Source of the DNA: Tritrichomonas musculus
Lineage: Eukaryota; Parabasalia; Tritrichomonadida; Tritrichomonadidae
Assembly: GCA_039105265.1 (NCBI GenBank)
Contig: JAPFFF010000009.1
Location: 3,410,001 to 3,474,000, forward strand
Length of the DNA: 64,000 nt
Direction of reading: 5' to 3'
The notes below the pieces were generated by a model that saw only the letters and a list, made by a program, of their open reading frames with translations, made no database searches and was not told the DNA's origin. Positions within the stretch are counted from its first letter, which is position 1, and every line of letters starts with the position of its first letter. The translations under genes were made by a program, and so were the position numbers. Of this stretch, positions 54,401 through 62,901 are shown piece by piece.

Positions 54401-54538
54401 CAATTAATAGTTGATCTTGAAAACCTTGCAAAACACACCAATATTAAAACAGTAAACAGTAGCGAAGTTGCTGGTAGCCAAATTATTGCACGGTTATTAA
54501 AGTTCAAAGGCAATATCAATCTAGAAATCGAAGAGTAG
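51416..54538 (+). CDS. Large DDE transposase-like protein with seven 43-aa repeats
   Basis: An intact 1040-aa protein. Residues about 29-330 are seven near-identical 43-residue repeats (QPSYSFISTPMSYSNQQN...). Then come a short coiled coil (about 385-440, NDLKKQIRSLNASH), an acidic loop (about 570-625) and a C-terminal domain with an RNase H-like order of acidic residues: Asp542 in LAIDAFSF, Asp677 and Asp679 in ATDGDRG, SDPLHLLKTFRG, and Glu903 in HLVENAIGIAR. DPxHLLK is a hallmark of P-element/THAP9-type and Kolobok-type transposases, and the Kolobok-like gene at 40805 shares it. The acidic loop sits between catalytic strands, as insertions do in several transposases. Family is not settled. 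Intact coding suggests recent activity or domestication. Confidence 0.65.
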   Translation: MHNIAKDQQENKSPLASNNSYNELQSDLQPSYSFISTPMSYSNQQNLCTHFQANVSPLASYNSYDNSQSNQQPSYPFISTPISYSNQQNLCTHFQANVSPLASSNSYNELQSNQQPSYSFISTPISYSNQQNLCTHFQANVSPLASSNSYNELQSNQQPSYSFISTPMSYSNQQNLCTHFQANVSPLASYNSYDNSQSNQQPSYPFISTPISYSNQQNLCTHFQANVSPLASYNSYDNSQSNQQPSYPFISTPISYSNQQNLCTHFQANVSPLASSNSYNELQSNQQPSYSFISTPISYSNQQNLCTHFQANVSPLASNNSYDNSQSSHRFLFINSCSTNQQPLFIFQNANNAQCNSNDSQSDAIYRNSRANPNFGLYNKINDLKKQIRSLNASHSREIGRYKSRTELCTIEINDLQKEKGKLINLTSQIKSFYNNYQGENNNEMAFITIELMNQIIENLKEPKRLRRYSEPFYDFSMLLYSQSPKCYKVLRQILPFPSKSSLYNKYSDIVLSFKTSLINIELGIEQIKSLDFQGDCTLAIDAFSFRTFSGTVFGTSTSNTSQNSNITKDTQSESSNQDEEETEEEMEEEIDEEISNESLNDNPSVNIETEAEENNKDISNGFIFLLIPLSSSIPAKIIHIAIANSGSYNDEINKIADFIKDKLREAGINPLFQATDGDRGVSHLHNDFFDFFMVDKGRIHFKDFRTLLSNVYLETISRKQTIPVSDPLHLLKTFRGRLINYCIKILPNGKVIDCNQIEQILQLGAPLCDKSHLSRMRDSFPLQILTFTNIIKLIKNKQGSAAMLFFPYTCLITTIFCENISFEFRLELLEISYYFFSMLFCHFQKLKEEGISERGGQGSPLLTFIETHYLIRLINTIISLGVSFVFGPEDLRADSIGTHLVENAIGIARSNSFDPRWCRILTSFALSELRKMLAKKLGIKLYIQKRVNDGGCKIHSDNEDMIKKPDWWCPTILYDVFESLSIDGFEESHPHEVSQLIVDLENLAKHTNIKTVNSSEVAGSQIIARLLKFKGNINLEIEE
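51501..52403 (+). repeat. 129-bp coding tandem repeat, seven copies
   Basis: Units begin at 51501, 51630, 51759, 51888, 52017, 52146 and 52275. Copies alternate between two forms at the unit end (SYNSYDNSQSN and SSNSYNELQSN), with a few linked changes, indicating duplication in blocks. Confidence 0.95.
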
Positions 54539-54664
54539 ATATTACGAGCTTTTTTTCTTTTTACTTTTTCCCCTACATTAAATTAATAAAAGATACTTCA
54601 TTGAATTTGTCTTGGACCGTATTGAATTTGTCTTGTACCAAATAAATAATTTAAAAGAAAAGTA

Positions 54665-56281
54665 TGTGTATGGCAACTTCGAAATAACGTATTTTTATGT
54701 TTATTGTTTTAAAAATATCCCACAATAATATCTATATTTTAAGGTATTTTTCTTTTTAATTTAATTTTTATATACTATTAAATAATATATATTAATATAT
54801 ATACCAAATATTAATATTTTTAGTTTTTCAAAAATTACAGATATCTCTCTAAATGAACAAAAATGTAAAAAGTATTGTTAATATTCATGTTTAACTAATT
54901 AGTATAATTGATGTTTAACGATTATTATTCATTTCTCCTCATTGATACAGGTGTAACCAATGCTTTTTGAAAAAAAAAATGAAAGATTTGCATTTTTCTT
55001 GGAATGATATGAATGTTTCATTTAGTTACTACATTTTATACTTAGACATTAGTGTATATATTTTATCTAAATAAATTAAATTTATCAATATTCTTGTTTT
55101 GCACGTTTATATAGACTTTTACTTAATGCATTAAATTAACAGTCAATTTAGATTAATTTCATATAATAATATGCAAATATATATATTGAAATTAGTATAG
55201 ATATATATTATAATAATCTCTTTAAATACTCTATATTTGAACAGATACATATATTTTTATGTGACAATTAAATTCAATGCACAAAAAAAGAGATTTTGTG
55301 AATGAATAGAAATGTATTGAAAATTTCAGATAAAATACTTCTATTCAATTTTTTATTTCAATGTATAATTTCAATATAATATTGAAAAATATTGAGAGAT
55401 ATAATTTTTATAATTCATCGTATTTTTAATTGTTCTATTATTTTGGAACAAATTTTAGATTTTTTAAATAAAAGCAAAAATATGTTAATTTATATTTGAT
55501 ATATCATTTAATATAATAAATAAATGATTTAATTTTATTTGTCAATCAAAATAAAAATAAATTGCAGTAAAGGACATTTTATTTCATATTTATCTTTTTA
55601 AAAAATCATTATAATCTGTTAAATATGCAAAATAATAAATATAATATTAAATATAAAAATATTTTTAATGAATATCGATTTCAAATTTCAGATATATATA
55701 ATAAAAACCCTTAAACACTGATAAGGAATCATAACTGATTGATAGTTGAATATTGACTGAAAGTAGCATGGTTGTTTAAATTGGAATGATATACCATTTT
55801 TGGAATTATTAGATTTTTTTATAATACTTTCGTAATTTAAGTTATTGAAATAAATATTTCCTTTACTATTCTATAAGTATTGTGTTTTCTATTAAAATAT
55901 TTAACATTATTAGATTAAACATCAATATTAGAATTTTTTCAATAAATCATTAAGTATTGAAAATATTTTATTTTTATAGAAATATTTAAATTTATGGTAT
56001 TATTTCCTTGTTAAATTTCAAAAACACGATTATTCATGAATATATTTATATTTTTTTATACTCAGAAAAAATTGAGAATATCTTATTAAATAATTTTTAA
56101 AGCAAATATTCACAAAAAATTCAATTAATAATTAAGGAAATAAGAATATGTTTATATATGCAAAAAAATAATTTTTTTTGATTTGATCATATTATATACA
56201 TATATATATACTATAGAATATATATTTACAATATTTTAAAAAACTATTTTTTTTTTGTTTTTTTTGAAGTTGCCATACACA
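54665..56281. mobile_element. Non-autonomous TA-flanked element inside the pogo element
   Basis: TGTGTATGGCAACTTC (54665-54680) and GAAGTTGCCATACACA (56266-56281) are perfect 16-bp inverted ends, both flanked by TA. The 1.6-kb interior is extremely AT-rich with no coding sequence. TA duplication fits the Tc1/mariner/pogo group, so it is likely mobilised in trans. Confidence 0.75.
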
Positions 56282-56529
56282 TAGAAAAGTTATTAATTTG
56301 AATACTTCTTTTATTTGAAATAGTATTCAATTTTGAATTGAAAATTAATTTTTTCAGTTGATTTGGTACAAAACTATTTAAATAGAAATTTCGCCTTTTT
56401 CGATCAAAAAAAATGGTCAAATTTCTATTGATTTTCTTTAAAAAGTAAACAAACCTTGTCAAAAAGTGATTCAAAAAGTTTATCAGCAATAGGACAACAA
56501 ATTCATATCACTTTTTATTAATACAAGAC

Positions 56530-58122
56530 ATGATAACTTCGATAATGGAAGAAATCCACCTTTCTTTGTCCAGAGGATATCTTTCGAAACAGCAGGTGAA
56601 AATAGTCGAAGCCCGTAAAAATGATAAGCTTTCATATAACAAATTAATTGAAAAATTTGGAATCAGCAGACGAACGGCCTTGGTGCATTGCTTGATTAGA
56701 ACATGCAGCCTCTTATTTTGGAACCATGGAATGACTGGAGAAGGAAATTCATATTTGAGCCAACATGATGAAGACTTGTTTTTTATGATCATTGGTGACG
56801 CCGCAGATGACTGCAATTGTATACCCTGCATGTACGCAGTCTCTCTTGCATACTATATCAAAAAAAGGCGCAATTCAAAAGCTTATTTTTTATTAAAATC
56901 TCTTGGACTAGATGAATTGGCCTCTCGTTTCACTAAAACTAATCCACCATGTAAATCTTGGATATATGGAATAATGAAAGATTCTGATTTCAAAATAGTG
57001 ACTGGTCAAACAATTGAATTTGATAGGAGACATTCATGTGATGTTCTAACAATTTATTCCTATTTTCAAATTCATCAAGAACTTTTTAGGCGGCATCCTT
57101 GTTTAATACTCAATGTTGACGAAACTATGCTCACCGCAAAACGCCGCTTAAAAGTTCTAGCCAGAAATGGAAAGTTACCTTTAATTCCAGATGCTGTAAA
57201 AGTGCCGCATTTCACAGGCTGCGTCACTTTCTCAGCATCTGGATTTGTTTTCGATCCGCTAATTATCCTTCCTAACAAAAAAACCTTAAGAACTCTCCAA
57301 GAATACACTGGCCTTGCTTACTTTTCCAGTTCTACTGCTTGGTGGATGACATCTCAAATTTTTATTTATTACTCAATTCTTTTAATTTGTCAGTTAAGTA
57401 GTTATCGCTTGACATTACCTGAAAACTTAAGAAATGAAAGAATTCTACTACTTTCCGATGGTCATCCATCTCGCTTTAATTTTACCTCGGCATTAATATT
57501 TTACCTTTTTAATGTGGACTTGGTTTTGATACCACCGCATACGTCGCACCTTCTTCAAGCGTTCGACGTTGCGGTGGCATCACCACTCAAAGCTAACTTT
57601 AAGGAAGAAATCATAAAACAAAGATTTGATCTCTACTTGCAGCAAGGTTTTGATGTTGAAAAACAAACAAGAAGAGAATTAAGAGATTCTCTAATCAAGT
57701 CATTTATAAACTCTCTACGGAAAAGTTGTACAACAAGTAACATTTCTTCTGGATTTAAAATGTCAGGAATAGTTCCTGTTAATGTTGCACAACCATTGTC
57801 TTCAGATTATGCTATGACACCTGCAAATGCAACATTTGATAATGATGATTTATATAAAGATTATTGGATTAATAATCTAAACGGTCTCCAACAACTTTTT
57901 CTGAAAGAAAAAGGTCGTCAGATGACCGAAAATGATTTTACGATAAATTTGCATGAGATCTTCCAAAATCTAAAAAAAAACTCAGTAGAAGCAGGACTTG
58001 CATTGTCTGATCTTCCTCCTCTATTCGACGTGGATGGTTCAATAATATCTGGTATCAGGATATATTATATCATTACTAAAAATTTTATTTTCCATATATC
58101 TTTCGTCTTTTTTTGGCTCTAA
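56530..58122 (+). CDS. pogo/Tigger-type DDD transposase
   Basis: A 530-aa transposase, intact. The N-terminus has a helix-turn-helix (KLSYNKLIEKFGISRRTALVH, about 33-53). The DDE_1 core has Asp197 in LILNVDETM, Asp310 in LLLSDGHPSRF and Asp346 in PPHTSHLLQAFDVAVASPLK, the Tigger/pogo/Jerky signature; the third acidic residue is Asp, as usual in pogo. The last about 25 residues are hydrophobic (IIYYIITKNFIFHISFVFFWL-like) and unlike a normal tail, so the 3' end may be altered. TTCAAAAAGTT lies about 50 bp before the ATG. Confidence 0.88.
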   Translation: MITSIMEEIHLSLSRGYLSKQQVKIVEARKNDKLSYNKLIEKFGISRRTALVHCLIRTCSLLFWNHGMTGEGNSYLSQHDEDLFFMIIGDAADDCNCIPCMYAVSLAYYIKKRRNSKAYFLLKSLGLDELASRFTKTNPPCKSWIYGIMKDSDFKIVTGQTIEFDRRHSCDVLTIYSYFQIHQELFRRHPCLILNVDETMLTAKRRLKVLARNGKLPLIPDAVKVPHFTGCVTFSASGFVFDPLIILPNKKTLRTLQEYTGLAYFSSSTAWWMTSQIFIYYSILLICQLSSYRLTLPENLRNERILLLSDGHPSRFNFTSALIFYLFNVDLVLIPPHTSHLLQAFDVAVASPLKANFKEEIIKQRFDLYLQQGFDVEKQTRRELRDSLIKSFINSLRKSCTTSNISSGFKMSGIVPVNVAQPLSSDYAMTPANATFDNDDLYKDYWINNLNGLQQLFLKEKGRQMTENDFTINLHEIFQNLKKNSVEAGLALSDLPPLFDVDGSIISGIRIYYIITKNFIFHISFVFFWL

Positions 58123-59015
58123 TAAGCAGCTTAGGTAAATTGATTCTTGAATCATGCGTTTTAACTATTTAAAGAAATCAAAATTGCGCATTTTAATAAT
58201 AAAAAACTATTTTCTAAAAATATTCAAAAAATTGAATAAAAATAATCATTTCATCTTTTAACAATAGATAAACTATTGAAAATCATTTAAACAGTTAAAA
58301 AATGTAAAAATAATTTAATTTGGAAGTAAATATCAAAGAATTACATTAAATAATTAATATAATACATAAAATAATGTTTTATTAAAATATAAATTAATCA
58401 TTTAAGCCAATAAATGAATTTTAATAATAAATTAAAATAAATTCTATGATTTCAAAGAAAATTTTATTTGGTACAAGACAATTTGAATGGTTTTAGACGG
58501 TTGAGCTTACTGTATATATTGAAATTTGTGAGAAAAAATAAAATTTGTTTTATATAAAAAATATAATATAATAATTAAATATAATGAAATAATAAAATAT
58601 AATTTTATATGATTATTTAATATTGAGACCCTTACACGATTTCAATACTTCCAATTGAGACCCTCGCACGATTTCTATATGATCATTGAAAAAAATTCAA
58701 TTAGACTATCTATAGAAAAAACAAATTTGAGGAAAAACTCGAAACTCAACAGAAGAAACGAATCAGATTTGGTAGAATTTTATTAATGGATACTTTAATA
58801 ATCTAAATCCTAAATTTTGAGTTTCGCTTATTGTTCATTCTATGTTGACATGCCTCTGTATAAATGAAACAAAAATATGAGTTCACAATTTTTGAGTTCA
58901 CAATTTTTGAAATACACAAAATTATCGTTATGGATAAATCATAAGGAGAAAAATAATCAGTTGAGGTGATAAAAAATTTTTCAATTCAATTTTATTTTTA
59001 TAGATTTTTTTTTCA
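58123..59015. other. Spacer with pogo right end and a paired direct repeat
   Basis: After the pogo terminal repeat (58463-58481) the region is AT-rich. ATTGAGACCCTTACACGATT at 58622 and ATTGAGACCCTCGCACGATT at 58654 form a direct repeat with a 32-bp period, about 370 bp before the RhoGEF gene. No gene is seen. Confidence 0.5.
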
Positions 59016-62000
59016 ATGTCAATCTGTGTTATTAGAGGAACTAATCCAAATGAAATTTACCAAGAATCACAATTTAAAGGAAAGTCAATAAAGGAAATTA
59101 ATGGAATTATTTCTCTAGATAGTTCTTCATATATTTCTTTTCATTCTCCTATTTATCAAAAGCGACTTGAATTATCAGATGTTCCTCTTCGTATTTATCC
59201 CGAACTTATCCTAGAAAAACGGCCTGAAAAGTATCCACCTCCTGATTATTATTTAACTGTTTTATCAACAGAAGATGAATCAGATTTGCATCTTTATTTT
59301 GATATCAAAACACAAATGCAAACTGATTTTCCTAAAATGGCCATTTCTTTTACAAATAGTGAGATTAAATCTATGAAAGTATCAGATGTTCTTGATAGAG
59401 CAGTAAAAACTTTTGGATATGAATGTTCTAATACAAAAATTACATTTGATAAATCAACTATTGATGTTTCGAAACCGGCAAAGCATATCATTGAAAAATC
59501 TATGAAAAACAAAGAACCAATTATATTTGAGTGTGAAATTGCTGAAAAACCACAAAAAAAAATTAATCACAGAATTTTTAACACGACACAAATCATTACA
59601 ACGGAGCAAACCTATATTAACGATTTAAACGAAATTATTACTTATTGGGAACCAGAATTTAAAAAAGCAAATTTATTTACAGAAGATGAACACCGGACAC
59701 TTTTTCGTGATGTTCCTACTATAAAAGCATCACATTCTGTTTTTCTTGCAAGCCTACCGACCAGTCCAGAAGATGTTACATTTGCTACTGAAATTGGTAC
59801 CAAATTTTTGGCTTTTGTTCAATTTTTTAAAGTTTCAGCAACTTTTGTTTCTCAATATAAGCAAATGGATGAAATGATCAAGCAAAAATCTAAAAGTAGC
59901 TCATTCAAATCAAAAATGAAAGAAATAGAAAATAAACTTCCTAATGGTTCGGGGCGTGATTTCTTGTCATACTATATTACTCCAGTTCAAAGATATCCAA
60001 GATACCCTCTTCTTATTCGCGATTTAGACAAAGAAACACCCAATTTTCACCCAGACAAACCATATTTGAAAGCAGCCTTAGATGAAGTTGATAAAGTTAA
60101 TAAAACAATAGATCAAAATTCATATACAATGAATACTCTGGAGATTATGGACACTTTACAAAAAGATTTTGGTTTTGGAATTGTCATTAATGATCCTCAA
60201 AGACAATTAAAATTTATGACTGCAATTAAAACAAATCGGCCTAAAGTGTACAATGGAACGATTTTCTTATTTAATGACATGGTTGTTGTCGCATCACAAC
60301 CAAAGAAAACTTATAATTATGTTTTTCATTCAATGTTATCCAAATTTAGGTTTGAAAATAATATTCCTAATCATGAACATATTATGTTTTTTTGTGAGAA
60401 CAGAGATTATATTATTCAATTTCTCAACGCTGAAGATAAAGGAGCATTTATTAAAGAATATCATAATAACCTTAGTAATTTCATTAATCATCTTGAAAAA
60501 AAATATCGTGATAAGCCTTTTGCAATTTGGTCTGATATTTCAACAGAAGGTGATCAGTTACCTCAACTAATGTGCCATTCTGGTTGTTATTGCAAAGAAA
60601 ACGTTTTTTTCTTCGGTGGTCTTACAAATTCGTTATCAGCATCTAATTCCCTTATTCGCTATAACATAGAAACACACGAAATCTCCATTACAAGCTCTCT
60701 TTCTAAACCTCGAGAATCTCATACCATTACATCAATTAATGGTATTGCTTATGTAGCTTTTGGAAGTGCAAAGAAAGAAGTTTTGAGTGACATTTGGAAG
60801 TTTGATGAAGTAAATAGAAGCGGTTGGAGCCAGGTTACAACAAGTGGAGAACCAACAATTCCACGAACCGGTCATTCTGCAATACAATATGATGATTCAA
60901 TCATCTTCTTTGGTGGCCAAGATAAAAGTGGAAATTATTTAAATGACATTGCTACATATGAAACTAAAAGCAACACTTATAAAAGATTAGTTAATCTTCC
61001 AAATTCACCAGCTCCAAGAGCTTATCATAGTGCTTGCGTTATAGAAGATATAATGTATATTTTTGGTGGAAGATCAGAACATGGTCTTTGTGATGATTTA
61101 TGCGGATTTGATTTAAGTAAAAGAAAATGGCTCACAAGAAGTGATATACCAAATTTAGAAAATTCTGACTCTGATTCCAATTCTACAACTATCTTACAAA
61201 TGCGTGGAAGAATGCATCATAATATGTTCCAAGTCGATGACAGATTTATCGCTATTATTGGTGGTACGAGCCAAAAATCAACTACAATGCTTGAGATAAT
61301 CGATACACTTAATTGGAAAACGATGGATGGGGAAGATTTTTCATTTGGAAATATGCCATTTGGTTGTTCAAAATTTGCAGCTGTTCAATATGATAAATAT
61401 AATATTCTCATTTATGGAGGAGTAGATGCATCAGCCAAGACACCAAATTACTTGATGTATACTTTAAATCTACAATATATAGGAAATGGAAGTCAACCGA
61501 AAAATCCCAATGGAGAAGCAATTCCAACATTATCACCAACTTCAAATCAAGATAAAGAAGATAAGAAAGAAAAAGAGAAAGAGAAAGAAAAAGAGAAAGA
61601 TAAAGAAAAAGAGAAAGATAAAGAAAAAGATAAAGATAAAGAGAAAGAAAAAGAGAAAGATAAAGAAAAAGAGAAAGAAAAAGAAAAAGATAAAGATAAA
61701 GAAAAAGAGAAAGATAAAGATAAAAAGAAACTTAAAGATAAGAAGAAAGAAAAGGAAAAAGAAAAAGAAAAAAAGAAAGAAAAAGAAAAGAAGAAAGAGA
61801 AAGAAAAAGAAGATAAGAAAGATGAAGATACATCAGAATCCGACAAAAAGAAAAAAGAACCAACTTTTCCATCTCCTTTAAAGAAATCATCAGATGACAA
61901 AAAGCAATCCGCAACATCAGGACCACCATGTGGTCCAGTTCCAGAAGGTCTTGCAGAAGCCATTCTTAATTTTCAGCTTAAAAAGCGACAAAGTGATGCT

Positions 62001-62594
62001 TACAAAACAGCTTCACAATTGCCATCACCACCCAAAAGCCAAACTTGTATTTCATCTTCTCCTCCTCCTTTCAAATTGCCATTACCTTCATATTCCAGTC
62101 AAAACAAAGTTAAGAACCAACGTCAAGAAATTCCTAAAGGTCCTTACATTTTACCAAAAGAATACGATCAAGAAGAGATCTATAAAGCTCTTTATATCAA
62201 TCCTTCAAATCTAGCTCCTTTAGAACAAATTCCTACTCAAAGAAAAGTTCGGAAACTTTGGCAAATTACAATGCAAAATAACGAAATGGCAGAAAAAGTA
62301 GCTGAGCTGGAAAAACAAGCTAAAGAAAAATTCACAATACAGCCTAATACGCCTGTACTCGTTAAGGTATCAGATGATATGAGTCAAGTGACAAAAATTT
62401 TTAGAGCAAATTCAAGCGATAGTGTACAAGATTTAACACAAAAAATTGCTAAAATTATTGATAGGAAAAATGCTATTCTTACAATTATTATTAAAGGAGA
62501 TTTAAAGGAGGTGTTAAGCCAAACAGCTTTAGATGATGCTTATAGAGAAATTTGTAAGGGAAGAGTTAAATGCTTGAAAATTATTGCATTGTAA
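59016..62594 (+). CDS. RhoGEF (DH) protein with kelch repeats
   Basis: A 1192-aa protein. The N-terminal 180 residues may form a ubiquitin-like/FERM-type fold (weak). The DH domain spans about 186-375: TTQIITTEQTYINDLNEII is conserved region 1 and FLSYYITPVQRYPRYPLLIRDL is the diagnostic conserved region 3. A PH-like domain follows (about 385-490, VYNGTIFLFNDMVVVAS). Kelch blades fill about 515-830 (NVFFFGGL, SIIFFGGQDKSG, IMYIFGGRSEHG, FIAIIGGTSQ, NILIYGGVDAS). A long Lys/Glu/Asp run (about 848-945) links to a proline-rich stretch and a C-terminal coil plus small domain (about 1060-1192). It should activate a Rho/Rac GTPase and control actin. Confidence 0.9.
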   Translation: MSICVIRGTNPNEIYQESQFKGKSIKEINGIISLDSSSYISFHSPIYQKRLELSDVPLRIYPELILEKRPEKYPPPDYYLTVLSTEDESDLHLYFDIKTQMQTDFPKMAISFTNSEIKSMKVSDVLDRAVKTFGYECSNTKITFDKSTIDVSKPAKHIIEKSMKNKEPIIFECEIAEKPQKKINHRIFNTTQIITTEQTYINDLNEIITYWEPEFKKANLFTEDEHRTLFRDVPTIKASHSVFLASLPTSPEDVTFATEIGTKFLAFVQFFKVSATFVSQYKQMDEMIKQKSKSSSFKSKMKEIENKLPNGSGRDFLSYYITPVQRYPRYPLLIRDLDKETPNFHPDKPYLKAALDEVDKVNKTIDQNSYTMNTLEIMDTLQKDFGFGIVINDPQRQLKFMTAIKTNRPKVYNGTIFLFNDMVVVASQPKKTYNYVFHSMLSKFRFENNIPNHEHIMFFCENRDYIIQFLNAEDKGAFIKEYHNNLSNFINHLEKKYRDKPFAIWSDISTEGDQLPQLMCHSGCYCKENVFFFGGLTNSLSASNSLIRYNIETHEISITSSLSKPRESHTITSINGIAYVAFGSAKKEVLSDIWKFDEVNRSGWSQVTTSGEPTIPRTGHSAIQYDDSIIFFGGQDKSGNYLNDIATYETKSNTYKRLVNLPNSPAPRAYHSACVIEDIMYIFGGRSEHGLCDDLCGFDLSKRKWLTRSDIPNLENSDSDSNSTTILQMRGRMHHNMFQVDDRFIAIIGGTSQKSTTMLEIIDTLNWKTMDGEDFSFGNMPFGCSKFAAVQYDKYNILIYGGVDASAKTPNYLMYTLNLQYIGNGSQPKNPNGEAIPTLSPTSNQDKEDKKEKEKEKEKEKDKEKEKDKEKDKDKEKEKEKDKEKEKEKEKDKDKEKEKDKDKKKLKDKKKEKEKEKEKKKEKEKKKEKEKEDKKDEDTSESDKKKKEPTFPSPLKKSSDDKKQSATSGPPCGPVPEGLAEAILNFQLKKRQSDAYKTASQLPSPPKSQTCISSSPPPFKLPLPSYSSQNKVKNQRQEIPKGPYILPKEYDQEEIYKALYINPSNLAPLEQIPTQRKVRKLWQITMQNNEMAEKVAELEKQAKEKFTIQPNTPVLVKVSDDMSQVTKIFRANSSDSVQDLTQKIAKIIDRKNAILTIIIKGDLKEVLSQTALDDAYREICKGRVKCLKIIAL
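61553..61830 (+). repeat. Lys/Glu/Asp coding simple repeat in RhoGEF gene
   Basis: About 280 bp of nearly pure GAAAAAGA/GATAAAGA hexamer-like repeats encoding EKEKDK runs; probably a charged single helix and length-variable. Confidence 0.9.
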
Positions 62595-62901
62595 TTAAGT
62601 TAAAATTTTTTTTTTTTTTGATTATGCGATTCACATAAAAAAAAAAATAATAAACAGTTATTTATATATAATTATATTTATATCTCTATTTCTTTTTTTT
62701 TTTTTTATTGATAAGAATAACAAAATACCCAAAAAAAATTTAAAAATAATTAATAATTTCAATGTCGAGCAAATGATATCTTTTTGTCAGGTTAAACAAT
62801 TTACAGTTAACTATGATTATCAATAATAATTTTAAAAAGGAATATAAATAAAAGTTGTTGAAATAATAATTTACCAACAAATATCTTTCATTTTCTCATA
62901 T
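62595..62901. other. Convergent intergenic spacer
   Basis: About 300 bases with T runs between the RhoGEF and LRR gene ends. No gene is seen. Confidence 0.5.

Larger units (their letters stand above)
54628..58481 (+). mobile_element. pogo/Tigger-type transposon
   Basis: TTGTCTTGTACCAAATAAA at 54628-54646 and its exact reverse complement at 58463-58481 are 19-bp terminal repeats; weaker matching continues about 7 bp further out. They flank a pogo-type transposase gene. A partial extra copy of the repeat (GAATTTGTCTTGGACC) lies just outside the left end. The 1.6 kb left of the gene is another, inserted element. Exact ends and a TA duplication are not clear. Confidence 0.75.
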
